DNA of 8,023 nt from Nitrososphaerota archaeon (GCA_005877345.1 VBPR01000001.1:4618-12640), one strand, 5' to 3'. Counted from the stretch's first letter, positions 1 through 5,604 are shown. The notes: generated by a model not told the origin, from the sequence alone. Made by a program: numbers and translations.

Positions 1-2
1 CA

Positions 3-65
3 ACAATAACAATGGTGATGATACTGGTAACTAGTGTCTTGAGTTTGCGTAAAGGAATCAAATAG
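3..65 (+). CDS. Possible C-terminal tail of a membrane protein (5' end outside window)
   Basis: The third reading frame is open from the window edge to a TAG at 63-65. It encodes about 20 residues: a hydrophobic stretch (MVMILVTSVLSL) followed by a basic end (RKGIK), the pattern of a last transmembrane helix with a cytoplasmic tail. A permease tail is one possibility, but the family cannot be named from so short a piece. The second frame also ends nearby (TAG at 32-34) after an Asn/Asp/Gly-rich tail (NNNNGDDTGN), which could equally be the true C-terminus. The call is therefore weak. Confidence 0.3.
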   Translation, partial: TITMVMILVTSVLSLRKGIK

Positions 66-452
66 CACTTAGCATTTTGAGAAGTGATAGTAGTTGGCAT
101 TGATTCGATGATTTGAGATTTGCAAGAAAGTGGTTATTATAATTGGTCTTGATTTCATTATTTTTGAATGCTAATATTTATTATATTAATAGTAACAAAC
201 TTAAAATTATACTATTTAGAATATTTACAAAAAATAGGTTAGAAACATATGAATTTTATTCGGGTTCGGTGGGATGCAATACACTAATGTATGTAACCCA
301 TGCTCACACCTAGTTTGCTATATTGTGACTCGTTTCTTTTTTAGTACTGTATCCGTCAACTTGATTATGGAGTAATTAGAGTAAAAGGGCTCCGATCATG
401 CAATAATGAAAAAATCCTTTTACGTTAGACCTGGTTTTATTCATTTTGCTAC
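66..452. other. Intergenic region holding repeat R1
   Basis: I see no convincing open frame in these 387 bases. The stretch from 160 to 250 is very AT-rich and leads into repeat copy R1 at 252-275 and its hairpin at 271-299. Between 300 and 452 I see nothing beyond ordinary upstream sequence of the oxidoreductase gene, and no clear TATA box at the expected distance from its TTG start. Confidence 0.6.
252..275 (+). repeat. Dispersed repeat copy R1
   Basis: The AATTTTATT block is followed directly by CGGGTTCGGTGGGAT, the same as in R2 and nearly the same as in R3, R4 and R5. An ATATTTACAA element lies about 28 bases upstream (221-230). The copy is followed by an imperfect hairpin at 271-299: GGG pairs with CCC, and the inner stem ATACA/TGTAT (279-283 with 288-292) closes a CTAA loop. 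The homology extends to about 301 when compared with diverged copy R6 (31 of 35 positions). Confidence 0.85.
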
Positions 453-1652
453 TTGTCTTCAGAGGGAAAACGTATATTAATTTTAGGAGCAGGATTTGGA
501 GGGTTAACTGCTGCTAATTTATTGCAGAAAAATCTTTCTTCATTATCACCATCGGTACAATACCAGATTCGTATTATCGATCAAAAAGACTATTTTATGA
601 TGGGACTTGTAAATTTATGGATATTAAGTGGAATAAGAACATTCAAAGATTCTAAAATTGATTTGAATAGACTAGAAAATAAAGGAATTAGGTATCTAAA
701 TGATAAGGTAACGGGAATTGATATTGCCTCAAAGACTGTTACAATTAGAGAATCAAATCTTAAGTTAAAATACGACTATCTAATAATAGCTTTAGGTGCG
801 GAATACTCATTTGAAGAAGTCAACGGATTTTTAGAAAATGGAGGCTTTAATCTGTATGATGCAGAGCAAGTTACAAAACTAAGAGAAAGAATACTTTCCT
901 TAAAGAAGGGGAGAATAGCAATCTGTATAACATCTATTCCATATAAGTGCCCCCCAGCACCGTATGAGACATCTTTACTAATAAATGATATTTTAGTTAA
1001 GAATGATACAAGAGACTCAATTGAGATCGATATTTATACACCAACGCCGATTTCTTTACCTGTAGCTGGAGCAAAAGTGAGTCAGGATGTTATTAACTTG
1101 CTTAATCATAACCATATCAATTTCCACCCATTGCATAAAATAAAGGCAGTACTGAATATGGAAAAAATAGAGTTTGAAAACGGAAATCGGGAAAATTATG
1201 ATCTACTTATAGGGATTCCTCCTCACAAAGTACCTGAAGTAATAAGGAATTCTGGTCTTATAACGCATGGACAAAATTGGATTAATGTCGACAAGTTCAG
1301 TCTTAGGACACATTTTGAAAATGTATTTGCAATAGGAGATGTAACTGAAATTAAGGTGAACGAAAATGTAGCTATTCCTAAAGCTGGAGTATTTGCAGAA
1401 GCTCAGGCAAAAGTAGTTAGCCAACAAATAGTTGATGATATCAAAAATGATAAAAACAAATACTCATCGTCACGATTCGATGGCAAGGGTTTCTGTTTTA
1501 TGGAAGTTGGAAATGAGAAGGCAGGATATATTGCTACGGATTTTTTCCATGAAGATGGTCCTTATACTCTTCTTGAACCACCATCTGACGAATCATACAA
1601 AAAGAAATTAGACTTTGAGAGGTGTAAGGTAAATGAGTGGTTACTATCATAG
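453..1652 (+). CDS. FAD-dependent oxidoreductase, sulfide:quinone reductase/flavocytochrome c-like
   Basis: This 399-residue flavoprotein of the two-dinucleotide-binding-domain superfamily probably passes electrons from a small donor, perhaps a sulfide or other thiol species, through FAD. An N-terminal Rossmann motif GAGFGG (12-17) follows a beta strand, and a second FAD signature, FAIGDVTE, sits at 292-299. Cys166 in YKCPPAP and Cys348 in GFCFMEVG are placed like the redox disulfide of SQR and flavocytochrome c sulfide dehydrogenase, which the family knowledge supports; the actual substrate is inference. Residues 341-360 match the C-terminal FxGxGxCFxEVG pattern of SQR-like proteins. I see no signal peptide or transmembrane segment, so it is cytosolic or membrane-peripheral. 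The frame is open only from 429, and TTG at 453 is the only usable start ahead of the Rossmann motif. It is monocistronic and ends against T-rich sequence. Confidence 0.85.
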   Translation: MSSEGKRILILGAGFGGLTAANLLQKNLSSLSPSVQYQIRIIDQKDYFMMGLVNLWILSGIRTFKDSKIDLNRLENKGIRYLNDKVTGIDIASKTVTIRESNLKLKYDYLIIALGAEYSFEEVNGFLENGGFNLYDAEQVTKLRERILSLKKGRIAICITSIPYKCPPAPYETSLLINDILVKNDTRDSIEIDIYTPTPISLPVAGAKVSQDVINLLNHNHINFHPLHKIKAVLNMEKIEFENGNRENYDLLIGIPPHKVPEVIRNSGLITHGQNWINVDKFSLRTHFENVFAIGDVTEIKVNENVAIPKAGVFAEAQAKVVSQQIVDDIKNDKNKYSSSRFDGKGFCFMEVGNEKAGYIATDFFHEDGPYTLLEPPSDESYKKKLDFERCKVNEWLLS

Positions 1653-1657
1653 TTCCA

Positions 1658-1682
1658 TTTTTTTGAGTTTTTTAGTTTTGTT
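1658..1682 (+). terminator. T-tract terminator of the oxidoreductase gene
   Basis: Runs of seven, six and four T residues begin six bases after the stop codon, without a strong hairpin. Archaeal RNA polymerase typically terminates on such T-rich stretches. The gap to the convergent gene at 1867 is otherwise featureless apart from a short GCCATGGC palindrome near 1823. Confidence 0.45.
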
Positions 1683-1866
1683 GTATGAATTCATATTTTG
1701 CAAATTTTATAACAAGTAGTTCTATTCTTTTTATCAATACTAATATTGACTGTTCAGAGAAGATTGGATACAAATTTGCTTGTAGTTTATAATCATAACA
1801 ATATATGCAATGTAATCATAGTTGCCATGGCTGATACTATGACATGATATCAAAATAGTTATTTAG

Positions 1867-2223
1867 TTAACCTGATTCTATTTTACGAATGCCATCAAGT
1901 ATTCTGGAATGATCAGCTTCCACTTCAGTAGTAATATACAAAAGATGTTCAGCATAGGGCATAGTTATTCTCTTTATTTTATCATATTCTGCCAACACAT
2001 AGTGACCCTTTCCTATTTTGTCCTCAAGCTGACTCCTTGTTTTCCATGCATTTACAGCCATTTCAAGAGATTTCTTACTTTCATCTGGTGTTAACAGATT
2101 GGTAACTCCAGGCTTATGGTCGGAAAACATTATCTTTCCACTCGAATCGCATATGGTCACCATCCTAATTTTTGGATCAAGCTTCATTATATCAGAATGA
2201 GTTTTCTGATAATTCATATACAT
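1867..2223 (-). CDS. Small roadblock/LC7-like protein (DUF6659-like, thaumarchaeal)
   Basis: The 118-residue soluble protein has no signal peptide or membrane segment. Its middle reads like a roadblock/longin-type alpha-beta sandwich: strand (RMVTICDSSGKIMFSDH, 20-36), a helix rich in Lys and Glu (48-61), then strands GKGHYVLAEY (71-80) and a final HLLYITTEVEADH (93-105). I associate the pattern IGKG-YVLAEY-IKRITMP with a family restricted to ammonia-oxidising archaea (DUF6659 as I recall it), but could not check. Roadblock proteins usually act as dimers that regulate small GTPases or motor complexes; no such partner is visible here, so function is open. ATG at 2223 is preceded by TTTAAA-rich sequence 20-30 bases upstream, which suggests a near-leaderless transcript. 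In-frame Met3 is an alternative start. The gene converges on the oxidoreductase. Confidence 0.65.
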   Translation of the reverse strand: MYMNYQKTHSDIMKLDPKIRMVTICDSSGKIMFSDHKPGVTNLLTPDESKKSLEMAVNAWKTRSQLEDKIGKGHYVLAEYDKIKRITMPYAEHLLYITTEVEADHSRILDGIRKIESG

Positions 2224-2239
2224 AATATAATACTAGTTC

Positions 2240-2256
2240 TTTTAAAGTTTTAAATT
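2240..2256 (-). promoter_or_regulatory. TATA-type promoter of the roadblock-like gene
   Basis: On the minus strand this reads TTTAAAACTTTAAAAG, centred about 25 bases before the ATG at 2223. That is the spacing expected for an archaeal TATA box that drives a leaderless mRNA. Confidence 0.45.
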
Positions 2257-2627
2257 CAAACAAAAAATTTAGTTAGTCAAGTTATTATCTATCGTCAAGA
2301 AACATAAGATCGCCTTATTAAATGCTCGACATCAAATTCATCCCAGATGATCTTTTGAATTGATATATACAATGAGTCGATTATCAGACTAAATTTTATT
2401 GGTTATGCCTCAATAAATTTACATAATCAGCAATATCTTATAATCTTTACAAAAATCTCAGAATTGTAAATTTTATTCGGGTTCGGTGGGACTGATAATG
2501 CTAGAATTACGATTTACGAACCCACTACTTAAGTTCGGTATTACTTTATTCAACATTTTGGAGATTTGCAAGCAGGTGGGATGATAGAAACCATCTTCGA
2601 ACACCATCGAGCTCATGGGTTCGACGA
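2257..2627. other. Intergenic region holding repeat R2
   Basis: No gene is supported in this gap between two minus-strand genes. It contains repeat R2 (2468-2491) with its inverted partner at 2517-2523. A lone GGTGGGAT at 2575-2582 repeats the 3' part of the core without the rest. Confidence 0.55.
2468..2491 (+). repeat. Dispersed repeat copy R2
   Basis: This is a full copy of the core: AAATTTTATT followed by CGGGTTCGGTGGGA. A TATAATCTTTACAA element lies about 22 bases upstream (2440-2452). GGGTTCG at 2479-2485 is matched perfectly by CGAACCC at 2517-2523, and GTGGG (2486-2490) by CCCAC (2521-2525), so two alternative stems compete for the same downstream strand. The sequence after the core shares a GGGA-CTRATAA start with R4. 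Confidence 0.88.
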
Positions 2628-3062
2628 TTATCTATTCTTATATGCCGACCCGCAATTTTTGTCTAGATAATCAGCTATCTCGTCGAATGTTGCACCAGAA
2701 TCATTCAGTTCTATCAATAATTCTTTACTGATGCCGGCTTGTCTCAATGCAACTAATGCAGCATATAATCTTCTTTCCGCGTTAGTGATGCATTTGCCGT
2801 CCCAACCGTAATAAGACATTATGACTCCCATAACGCATCTGCCTCCAAGTCCGTCGGTGTATTGCTTTCTAATCTGTTTAAACCGTTTTCCGTATGTACG
2901 TATTATTTGGGAAATAGATAATTCTTGTTTCGACTGTTGACTAATGGTAATAATATTGGGCACATGGGTATTTCGCTCGATGTTCTGTGTTAACTGCTTC
3001 TTATATGTACGTAGAGTTTGAGAAACAGATGATTCTTGTCTTAACAGTTGTTGCTGAGTCAT
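2628..3062 (-). CDS. Uncharacterised protein with duplicated N-terminal segment
   Basis: I do not recognise a named family. From ATG 3062 the product has 144 residues; an upstream in-frame ATG at 3089 would add nine. I prefer 3062 because the upstream stretch MYVIIYWQS looks unlike the rest and a TATA-like AAATAATT sits about 34 bases before 3062. The N-terminal half is polar and probably helical and holds two copies of a segment spaced 37 codons apart: ESSVSQTLRTYKKQLTQ and ELSISQIIRTYGKRFKQ. The C-terminal half looks like a compact helical domain: GGRCVMGVIMSYYGWDGK, then AERRLYAALVALRQAGIS, then ELNDSGATFDEIADYLD. The last part resembles a helix-turn-helix-like end in general shape only. 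There is no signal peptide or membrane segment, so it is predicted to be cytosolic. Confidence 0.65.
   Translation of the reverse strand: MTQQQLLRQESSVSQTLRTYKKQLTQNIERNTHVPNIITISQQSKQELSISQIIRTYGKRFKQIRKQYTDGLGGRCVMGVIMSYYGWDGKCITNAERRLYAALVALRQAGISKELLIELNDSGATFDEIADYLDKNCGSAYKNR
2893..2940 (-). repeat. Intragenic duplication, copy 2 (codons nearer the domain)
   Basis: About 38 of 48 bases match the segment at 3004-3051, offset by exactly 111 bases. It preserves the reading frame and yields two similar protein segments, each containing RTY followed by a lysine-rich turn. Confidence 0.7.
3004..3051 (-). repeat. Intragenic duplication, copy 1 (N-terminal)
   Basis: This is the partner of 2893-2940. 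The offset is a multiple of three and the nucleotide identity is close to four in five, which suggests fairly recent in-frame duplication within the gene. Confidence 0.7.
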
Positions 3063-3345
3063 AGATTGCCAATATATAATCACATACAAATTATTTAGGA
3101 TTTACGTTTACAGTGTTTCTATGGAAATGATCTTTGGTCTCCTTTTAGACATTTTGCAGGTATCTAGATTACATACTCTATTGTTGCGAATGGCGTTTTT
3201 AGTTATTTGTTATTGTCTAATTATAATTAATCTCGATCTTGAGGATACATATTTTCAGGTGTTTCTTTATGATTAATTTGTACATAAGAACTAGTATCAT
3301 TTTATAATCAATATAATAAATGCAAAAAAGTTATCAAAAATATGC

Positions 3346-3370
3346 AAATTTTATTCGGGTTCGATGGGAT
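3346..3370 (+). repeat. Dispersed repeat copy R3
   Basis: The core differs from the consensus by one base (CGATGGGAT in place of CGGTGGGAT). An ATAATAAATGCAA element lies about 27 bases upstream. The following hairpin differs from the other copies: GGTTCG at 3358-3363 pairs with CGGACC at 3372-3377 (one G-T pair) around an ATGGGATT loop. In reverse complement the region reads GGTCCGAATCCCATCGAACC, which is close to a tRNA T-loop, T-stem and acceptor strand. Confidence 0.85.
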
Positions 3371-3510
3371 TCGGACCTTCCATGTACTCGAGTTCTGCTG
3401 ATTGCTATTTATTATTTTTATTAGTTTAGCATGTCTGCTTTCTTAGACCGTACGAATTATCTTATTCCCATTCCGATTTATTTTATGATTTCTGTCAAAC
3501 CTAAACTATC

Positions 3511-3520
3511 TACTATATAG
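3511..3520 (+). promoter_or_regulatory. TATA box of the broken small gene
   Basis: TACTATATAG is centred about 38 bases before the ATG at 3554. This is a plausible archaeal TATA element and suggests that the remnant once had its own promoter. Confidence 0.4.
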
Positions 3521-3553
3521 GAATGAGATGGTATCCAAATTGAACAATGCAAG

Positions 3554-3730
3554 ATGGCTCGTAAGCAATACTATACTATTATTGCCAAGGCGGTTGCTGA
3601 TGTCATTCGTCCGCGAATTAACGCTTGAATTTGTTAGCGTTTGAGAGTACGATCCGCGACATCTATTTTGGGAAAATTCGAATTCTCTTTACCAATCTTT
3701 TCTATGAAGCCAAACAATCCAACACGCTAG
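3554..3730 (+). pseudogene. Broken small gene, unknown family (frameshift)
   Basis: An ATG at 3554 opens a 24-residue frame, MARKQYYTIIAKAVADVIRP and four more residues, that stops at a TGA near 3626. A second frame then reads LAFESTIRDIYFGKIRILFT and on through FYEAKQSNTLGIS to a point near 3738. The first part looks like a well-formed helical N-terminus (KQYY, AKAVADVIR) and the second like its continuation, so a frameshift plus stop codons at 3620-3636 probably joins them. The general look recalls small phage- or element-borne proteins that begin with a similar YY..IA..IADV pattern, but I cannot name the family. It could instead be two unrelated chance frames. It lies just before the secreted-protein gene, and the second frame runs past that gene's start. 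Confidence 0.42.
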
Positions 3731-3766
3731 GGATAAGCACAAATAGTTCAGTAAATATAATGCTTC

Positions 3767-4288
3767 ATGCAATTTTGCAAACCAAAACAGGACATCAAGT
3801 TACCCTTATTAGTCACACTCATAACCATTACTATCCTCAGTTTTTCAATGGACGAAGATCGATATGCATATTCACAATCTTTGAAACCCAACTCGACCGC
3901 AAATGCAACAGGCTCTGGAGTTGACCTAATAAACACTCATCCTTCGCCAGTAAATGTAAAGACTGGCAGCAAATTTGAAATATTATCAACAGTAGTTAAT
4001 AATTCACCAAACAAGATACTGTTACCTGCTGGGCTTTGCGATTCACCTTTAACGGCGTTCTTTATGTCTAATAATGTGGTAATAAAACATAGTCAAGGCT
4101 GCACCGCGACATCACCCCCATTCGAATTAAACCCAGGACAGGAGGTTACAGTAGCCGGTCCAGCTTCTGGGACAATATATCAAGCAATCAAGGTTGGAAA
4201 AACTCCAGCGACTGCCACTGTTTATTACCTGACAGAGAATAGGCAGCCTGGTAACGTCACGAAACCATTTGTGTTCACAATAAATTAA
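3767..4288 (+). CDS. Secreted beta-rich protein with one cysteine pair
   Basis: The 173-residue product begins with basic residues (K5, K7, K11), a hydrophobic stretch (LLVTLITITILSFS, 14-27) and a short polar segment (YAYSQS, 33-38), the form of a Sec signal peptide. The mature part alternates short hydrophobic strands and polar turns: FEILSTVVNNSPNKILLPAG, FFMSNNVVIKH, FELNPGQEVTVAG, TATVYYLTEN, FVFTIN. This suggests an Ig-like or cupredoxin-like beta sandwich, but the copper-ligand set is not evident. Cys91 and Cys112 may form a disulfide. Several N-X-S/T sites (for example NST 42-44, NAT 46-48, NVT 163-165) suit archaeal N-glycosylation. The specific function is unknown. A stop in frame at 3758 fixes ATG 3767 as the first start. 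Location is outside the membrane. Confidence 0.75.
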   Translation: MQFCKPKQDIKLPLLVTLITITILSFSMDEDRYAYSQSLKPNSTANATGSGVDLINTHPSPVNVKTGSKFEILSTVVNNSPNKILLPAGLCDSPLTAFFMSNNVVIKHSQGCTATSPPFELNPGQEVTVAGPASGTIYQAIKVGKTPATATVYYLTENRQPGNVTKPFVFTIN

Positions 4289-4355
4289 TCGAATGCTCGT
4301 ATCTAGTTCCCTCAGTGGTAACCGCTGGAATTACTACAAATTAACGGATAGCAAA

Positions 4356-4415
4356 ATGAAAAAAATATTTGTAATGATAGGAGCAGTACTCCATAGGAGA
4401 GCAAAAGAAAATTAA
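4356..4415 (+). pseudogene. Possible truncated copy of the small membrane protein
   Basis: This 19-residue frame starts MKKIFVMIGAV. The 34-residue protein at 4726 has RKLIYILVGIGAA in the same place, and the DNA below (ATATTT-GTA...ATAGG-GCAG) is also similar. The frame then turns into a polar tail and stops. It may be a decayed duplicate, or simply a short chance frame. Confidence 0.22.
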
Positions 4416-4569
4416 ATCGATGGCATAAAAGCAGTAGGATAGAGATCTTAAGTGAACTACCCTATATGGATCAACATAAAACAGATTGAAGAATAATCAG
4501 TGGTTTTGGTTGTTCCTTATTCAAAGAACAGGTCGTTGATCCAATACAAAGATTACGTCGGTCCGAATG

Positions 4570-4604
4570 CGGTGGGATCCAATACACTAGTTTATGTAAT
4601 CCAT
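4570..4604 (+). repeat. Diverged repeat copy R6
   Basis: It matches R1 positions 267-301 at 31 of 35 bases, covering the GGTGGGAT end of the core and the whole hairpin region (CAATACACTA...TATGTAA). The 5' part of the core (AAATTTTATTCGGG) is missing or replaced by GTCGGTCCGAATG. GGAT (4575-4578) can pair with ATCC (4599-4602). It suggests that the unit includes the sequence after the core. Confidence 0.7.
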
Positions 4605-4725
4605 TTTCAAGTGGTAAGGCGAGACAACCTTGGTCTGGAGCCAGGGGATTTGAACTTAGGCATGGACTTGGATAAGGATTTAAATTTAACGACGCCTATG
4701 GAGATAAAGTAAATGATTTAATAAG

Positions 4726-4830
4726 ATGTCCAAATTAAGAAAACTAATATATATTTTGGTAGGAATAGGCGCAGCGTATTTCATAGTAACATTCACTGCT
4801 AGTTTCATGCAATATTTGTCAAATAGATAA
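4726..4830 (+). CDS. 34-residue single-pass membrane protein
   Basis: The frame encodes 34 residues. A basic start (MSKLRK) precedes one hydrophobic helix (LIYILVGIGAAYFIVTFTA, about 7-25) and a polar end (SFMQYLSNR). The small-residue run GIGAA in the helix is typical of packed transmembrane segments. The positive start places the N-terminus inside by the positive-inside rule. Function is unknown; small proteins of this kind often sit in larger membrane complexes, which is only a guess here. The gene is easily missed because of its length. A decayed copy may lie upstream at 4356. No clear operon partner is next to it. Confidence 0.6.
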   Translation: MSKLRKLIYILVGIGAAYFIVTFTASFMQYLSNR

Positions 4831-4976
4831 AATGACTTCCACAGCTATTGATATAAACATTAAATCAAATTTTACCTAGATCGAATGACTTGGATAACAA
4901 TTAATTTATTAACTTAGTAACAAAGTTTACATTATATTATATTATGATATTTACAACAATTATATTGAAAAGATGT

Positions 4977-4999
4977 AAATTTTATTCGGGTTCGGGGGA
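4977..4999 (+). repeat. Dispersed repeat copy R4
   Basis: AAATTTTATT is followed by CGGGTTCGGGGGA, with one T missing from the consensus GGTGGGA. A GATATTTACAA element lies about 27 bases upstream (4946-4957). A tight hairpin GTTC-GGGG-GAAC occupies 4990-5001. The following CTAATAA is similar to R2. The copy lies between a plus-strand and a minus-strand gene. Confidence 0.85.
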
Positions 5000-5096
5000 A
5001 CTAATAACAGTACCACTAATTTTGTGATCCGATAAGTATTGATGAAAGCAAAATAGTAACATATTATGAAATAATGTGGATATTGGTTTACCCCGA

Positions 5097-5453
5097 TTAA
5101 ATTCCTTCCAGAAATGAATAAATCGTTATGTCAACTCCTCTGGCTTTTGCATTTTTTAAGAGTTCAGCCGAAGGCTCTCCATAAATTGTGACGGTATGGT
5201 CGGTGGCATATTTCTCAAACAACACACGTAATGGTTCACGAAGATTGGTTACATGCGCCAATAGTGCCTCAGAATTTTCATATGTCTCACGAATTTCACA
5301 CATGTTCTTGTGCTCATTAAGAAACCAATCATACTGAAGTGTTCCAGAGTCCTTCTCCTTTACCTGCTTGATACACTCGTTGGCTTGTTGTTTGAATCCT
5401 TCCAACATATTGTCTCGAATCTTCATCCTGGCGCTCACTTGTATTTTAGACAT
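5097..5453 (-). CDS. Antibiotic biosynthesis monooxygenase (ABM) domain protein
   Basis: The 118-residue product is a single ABM ferredoxin-like domain. Members of this fold act as small, usually dimeric, cofactor-light oxygenases or quinol oxygenases; the substrate here is unknown. The first strand and helix are IQVSARMKIRDNMLEGFKQQ (4-23), followed by the typical GTLQYDWFLNEHKNMCEIRE (37-56), YENSEALLAHV (58-68) and a C-terminal strand HTVTIYGEP (86-94). A longer frame begins at 5537, but its extra 28 residues are not part of the domain. I choose ATG 5453 because it starts immediately before the first strand and has a CTTTAAGT promoter element about 28 bases upstream. It has no signal peptide. 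It is divergent from the pseudogene at 5526. Confidence 0.82.
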   Translation of the reverse strand: MSKIQVSARMKIRDNMLEGFKQQANECIKQVKEKDSGTLQYDWFLNEHKNMCEIRETYENSEALLAHVTNLREPLRVLFEKYATDHTVTIYGEPSAELLKNAKARGVDITIYSFLEGI

Positions 5454-5477
5454 GGTTTTTCTACGAACCAACGAACT

Positions 5478-5485
5478 ACTTAAAG
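5478..5485 (-). promoter_or_regulatory. TATA-type promoter of the ABM gene
   Basis: The minus strand reads CTTTAAGT, centred about 28 bases before ATG 5453. This spacing favours that start over the longer frame and suggests a near-leaderless transcript. Confidence 0.42.
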
Positions 5486-5585
5486 CTGTATGCGTGACTA
5501 TTGCTAAAGGGCATATATTTGTAATTTGACATTTCAATTATTAAATTTTAAACCTTATACTAATTTACAAATTTTGGTAACAATA

Positions 5586-5604
5586 ATTCGGGCGGCCGTG
5601 GGAT
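5586..5604 (+). repeat. Diverged repeat copy R7 (inside the pseudogene start)
   Basis: ATTCGGG and GTGGGAT are conserved, but the middle TTCG is replaced by a five-base CGGCC (one insertion). A 17-base stretch, ATTAAATTTTAAACCTT at 5540-5556, is identical to 7061-7077 upstream of R5, which supports true relationship. The element overlaps the codons for the putative signal peptide. Confidence 0.5.

Larger units (their letters stand above)
3063..3553. other. Intergenic region holding repeat R3
   Basis: This AT-rich gap lies between divergently arranged genes. It holds the promoter region of the minus-strand gene (an AAATAATT-type box at about 3093-3101), repeat R3 at 3346-3370, and a TATA-like TACTATATAG at 3511-3520 ahead of the broken gene at 3554. 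I see no other coding potential. Confidence 0.55.
4289..4725. other. Intergenic region with diverged repeat R6, an ORF remnant and a tRNA-like patch
   Basis: No full gene is supported. It contains a 19-codon frame at 4356-4415 (MKKIFVMIGAVLHRRAKEN) that resembles the start of the small membrane protein downstream, diverged repeat R6 (4570-4604), and a stretch at 4605-4665 with tRNA-like words. A 70-codon open frame across 4500-4712 starts at a GTG, runs through repeat R6 and the tRNA-like words, and has no plausible protein character. Confidence 0.5.

Noticed and set aside
115..126. GAGATTTGCAAG shared with 2561-2572
   Set aside because: A 12-base identity without extension or constant position relative to the repeats; chance is sufficient.
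1203..1427. Minus-strand open frame inside the oxidoreductase gene
   Set aside because: It is the antisense shadow of a clearly coding frame.
2575..2582. GGTGGGAT as another repeat copy
   Set aside because: Only eight bases match and the left half of the core is absent.
4500..4712. Open frame of 70 codons on the plus strand
   Set aside because: It begins at a GTG, runs through repeat R6 and the tRNA-like words, and has no domain, signal peptide or composition typical of the neighbouring proteins.
5454..5537. Longer N-terminus for the ABM protein
   Set aside because: The extra 28 residues lie outside the domain, and the promoter spacing fits ATG 5453.
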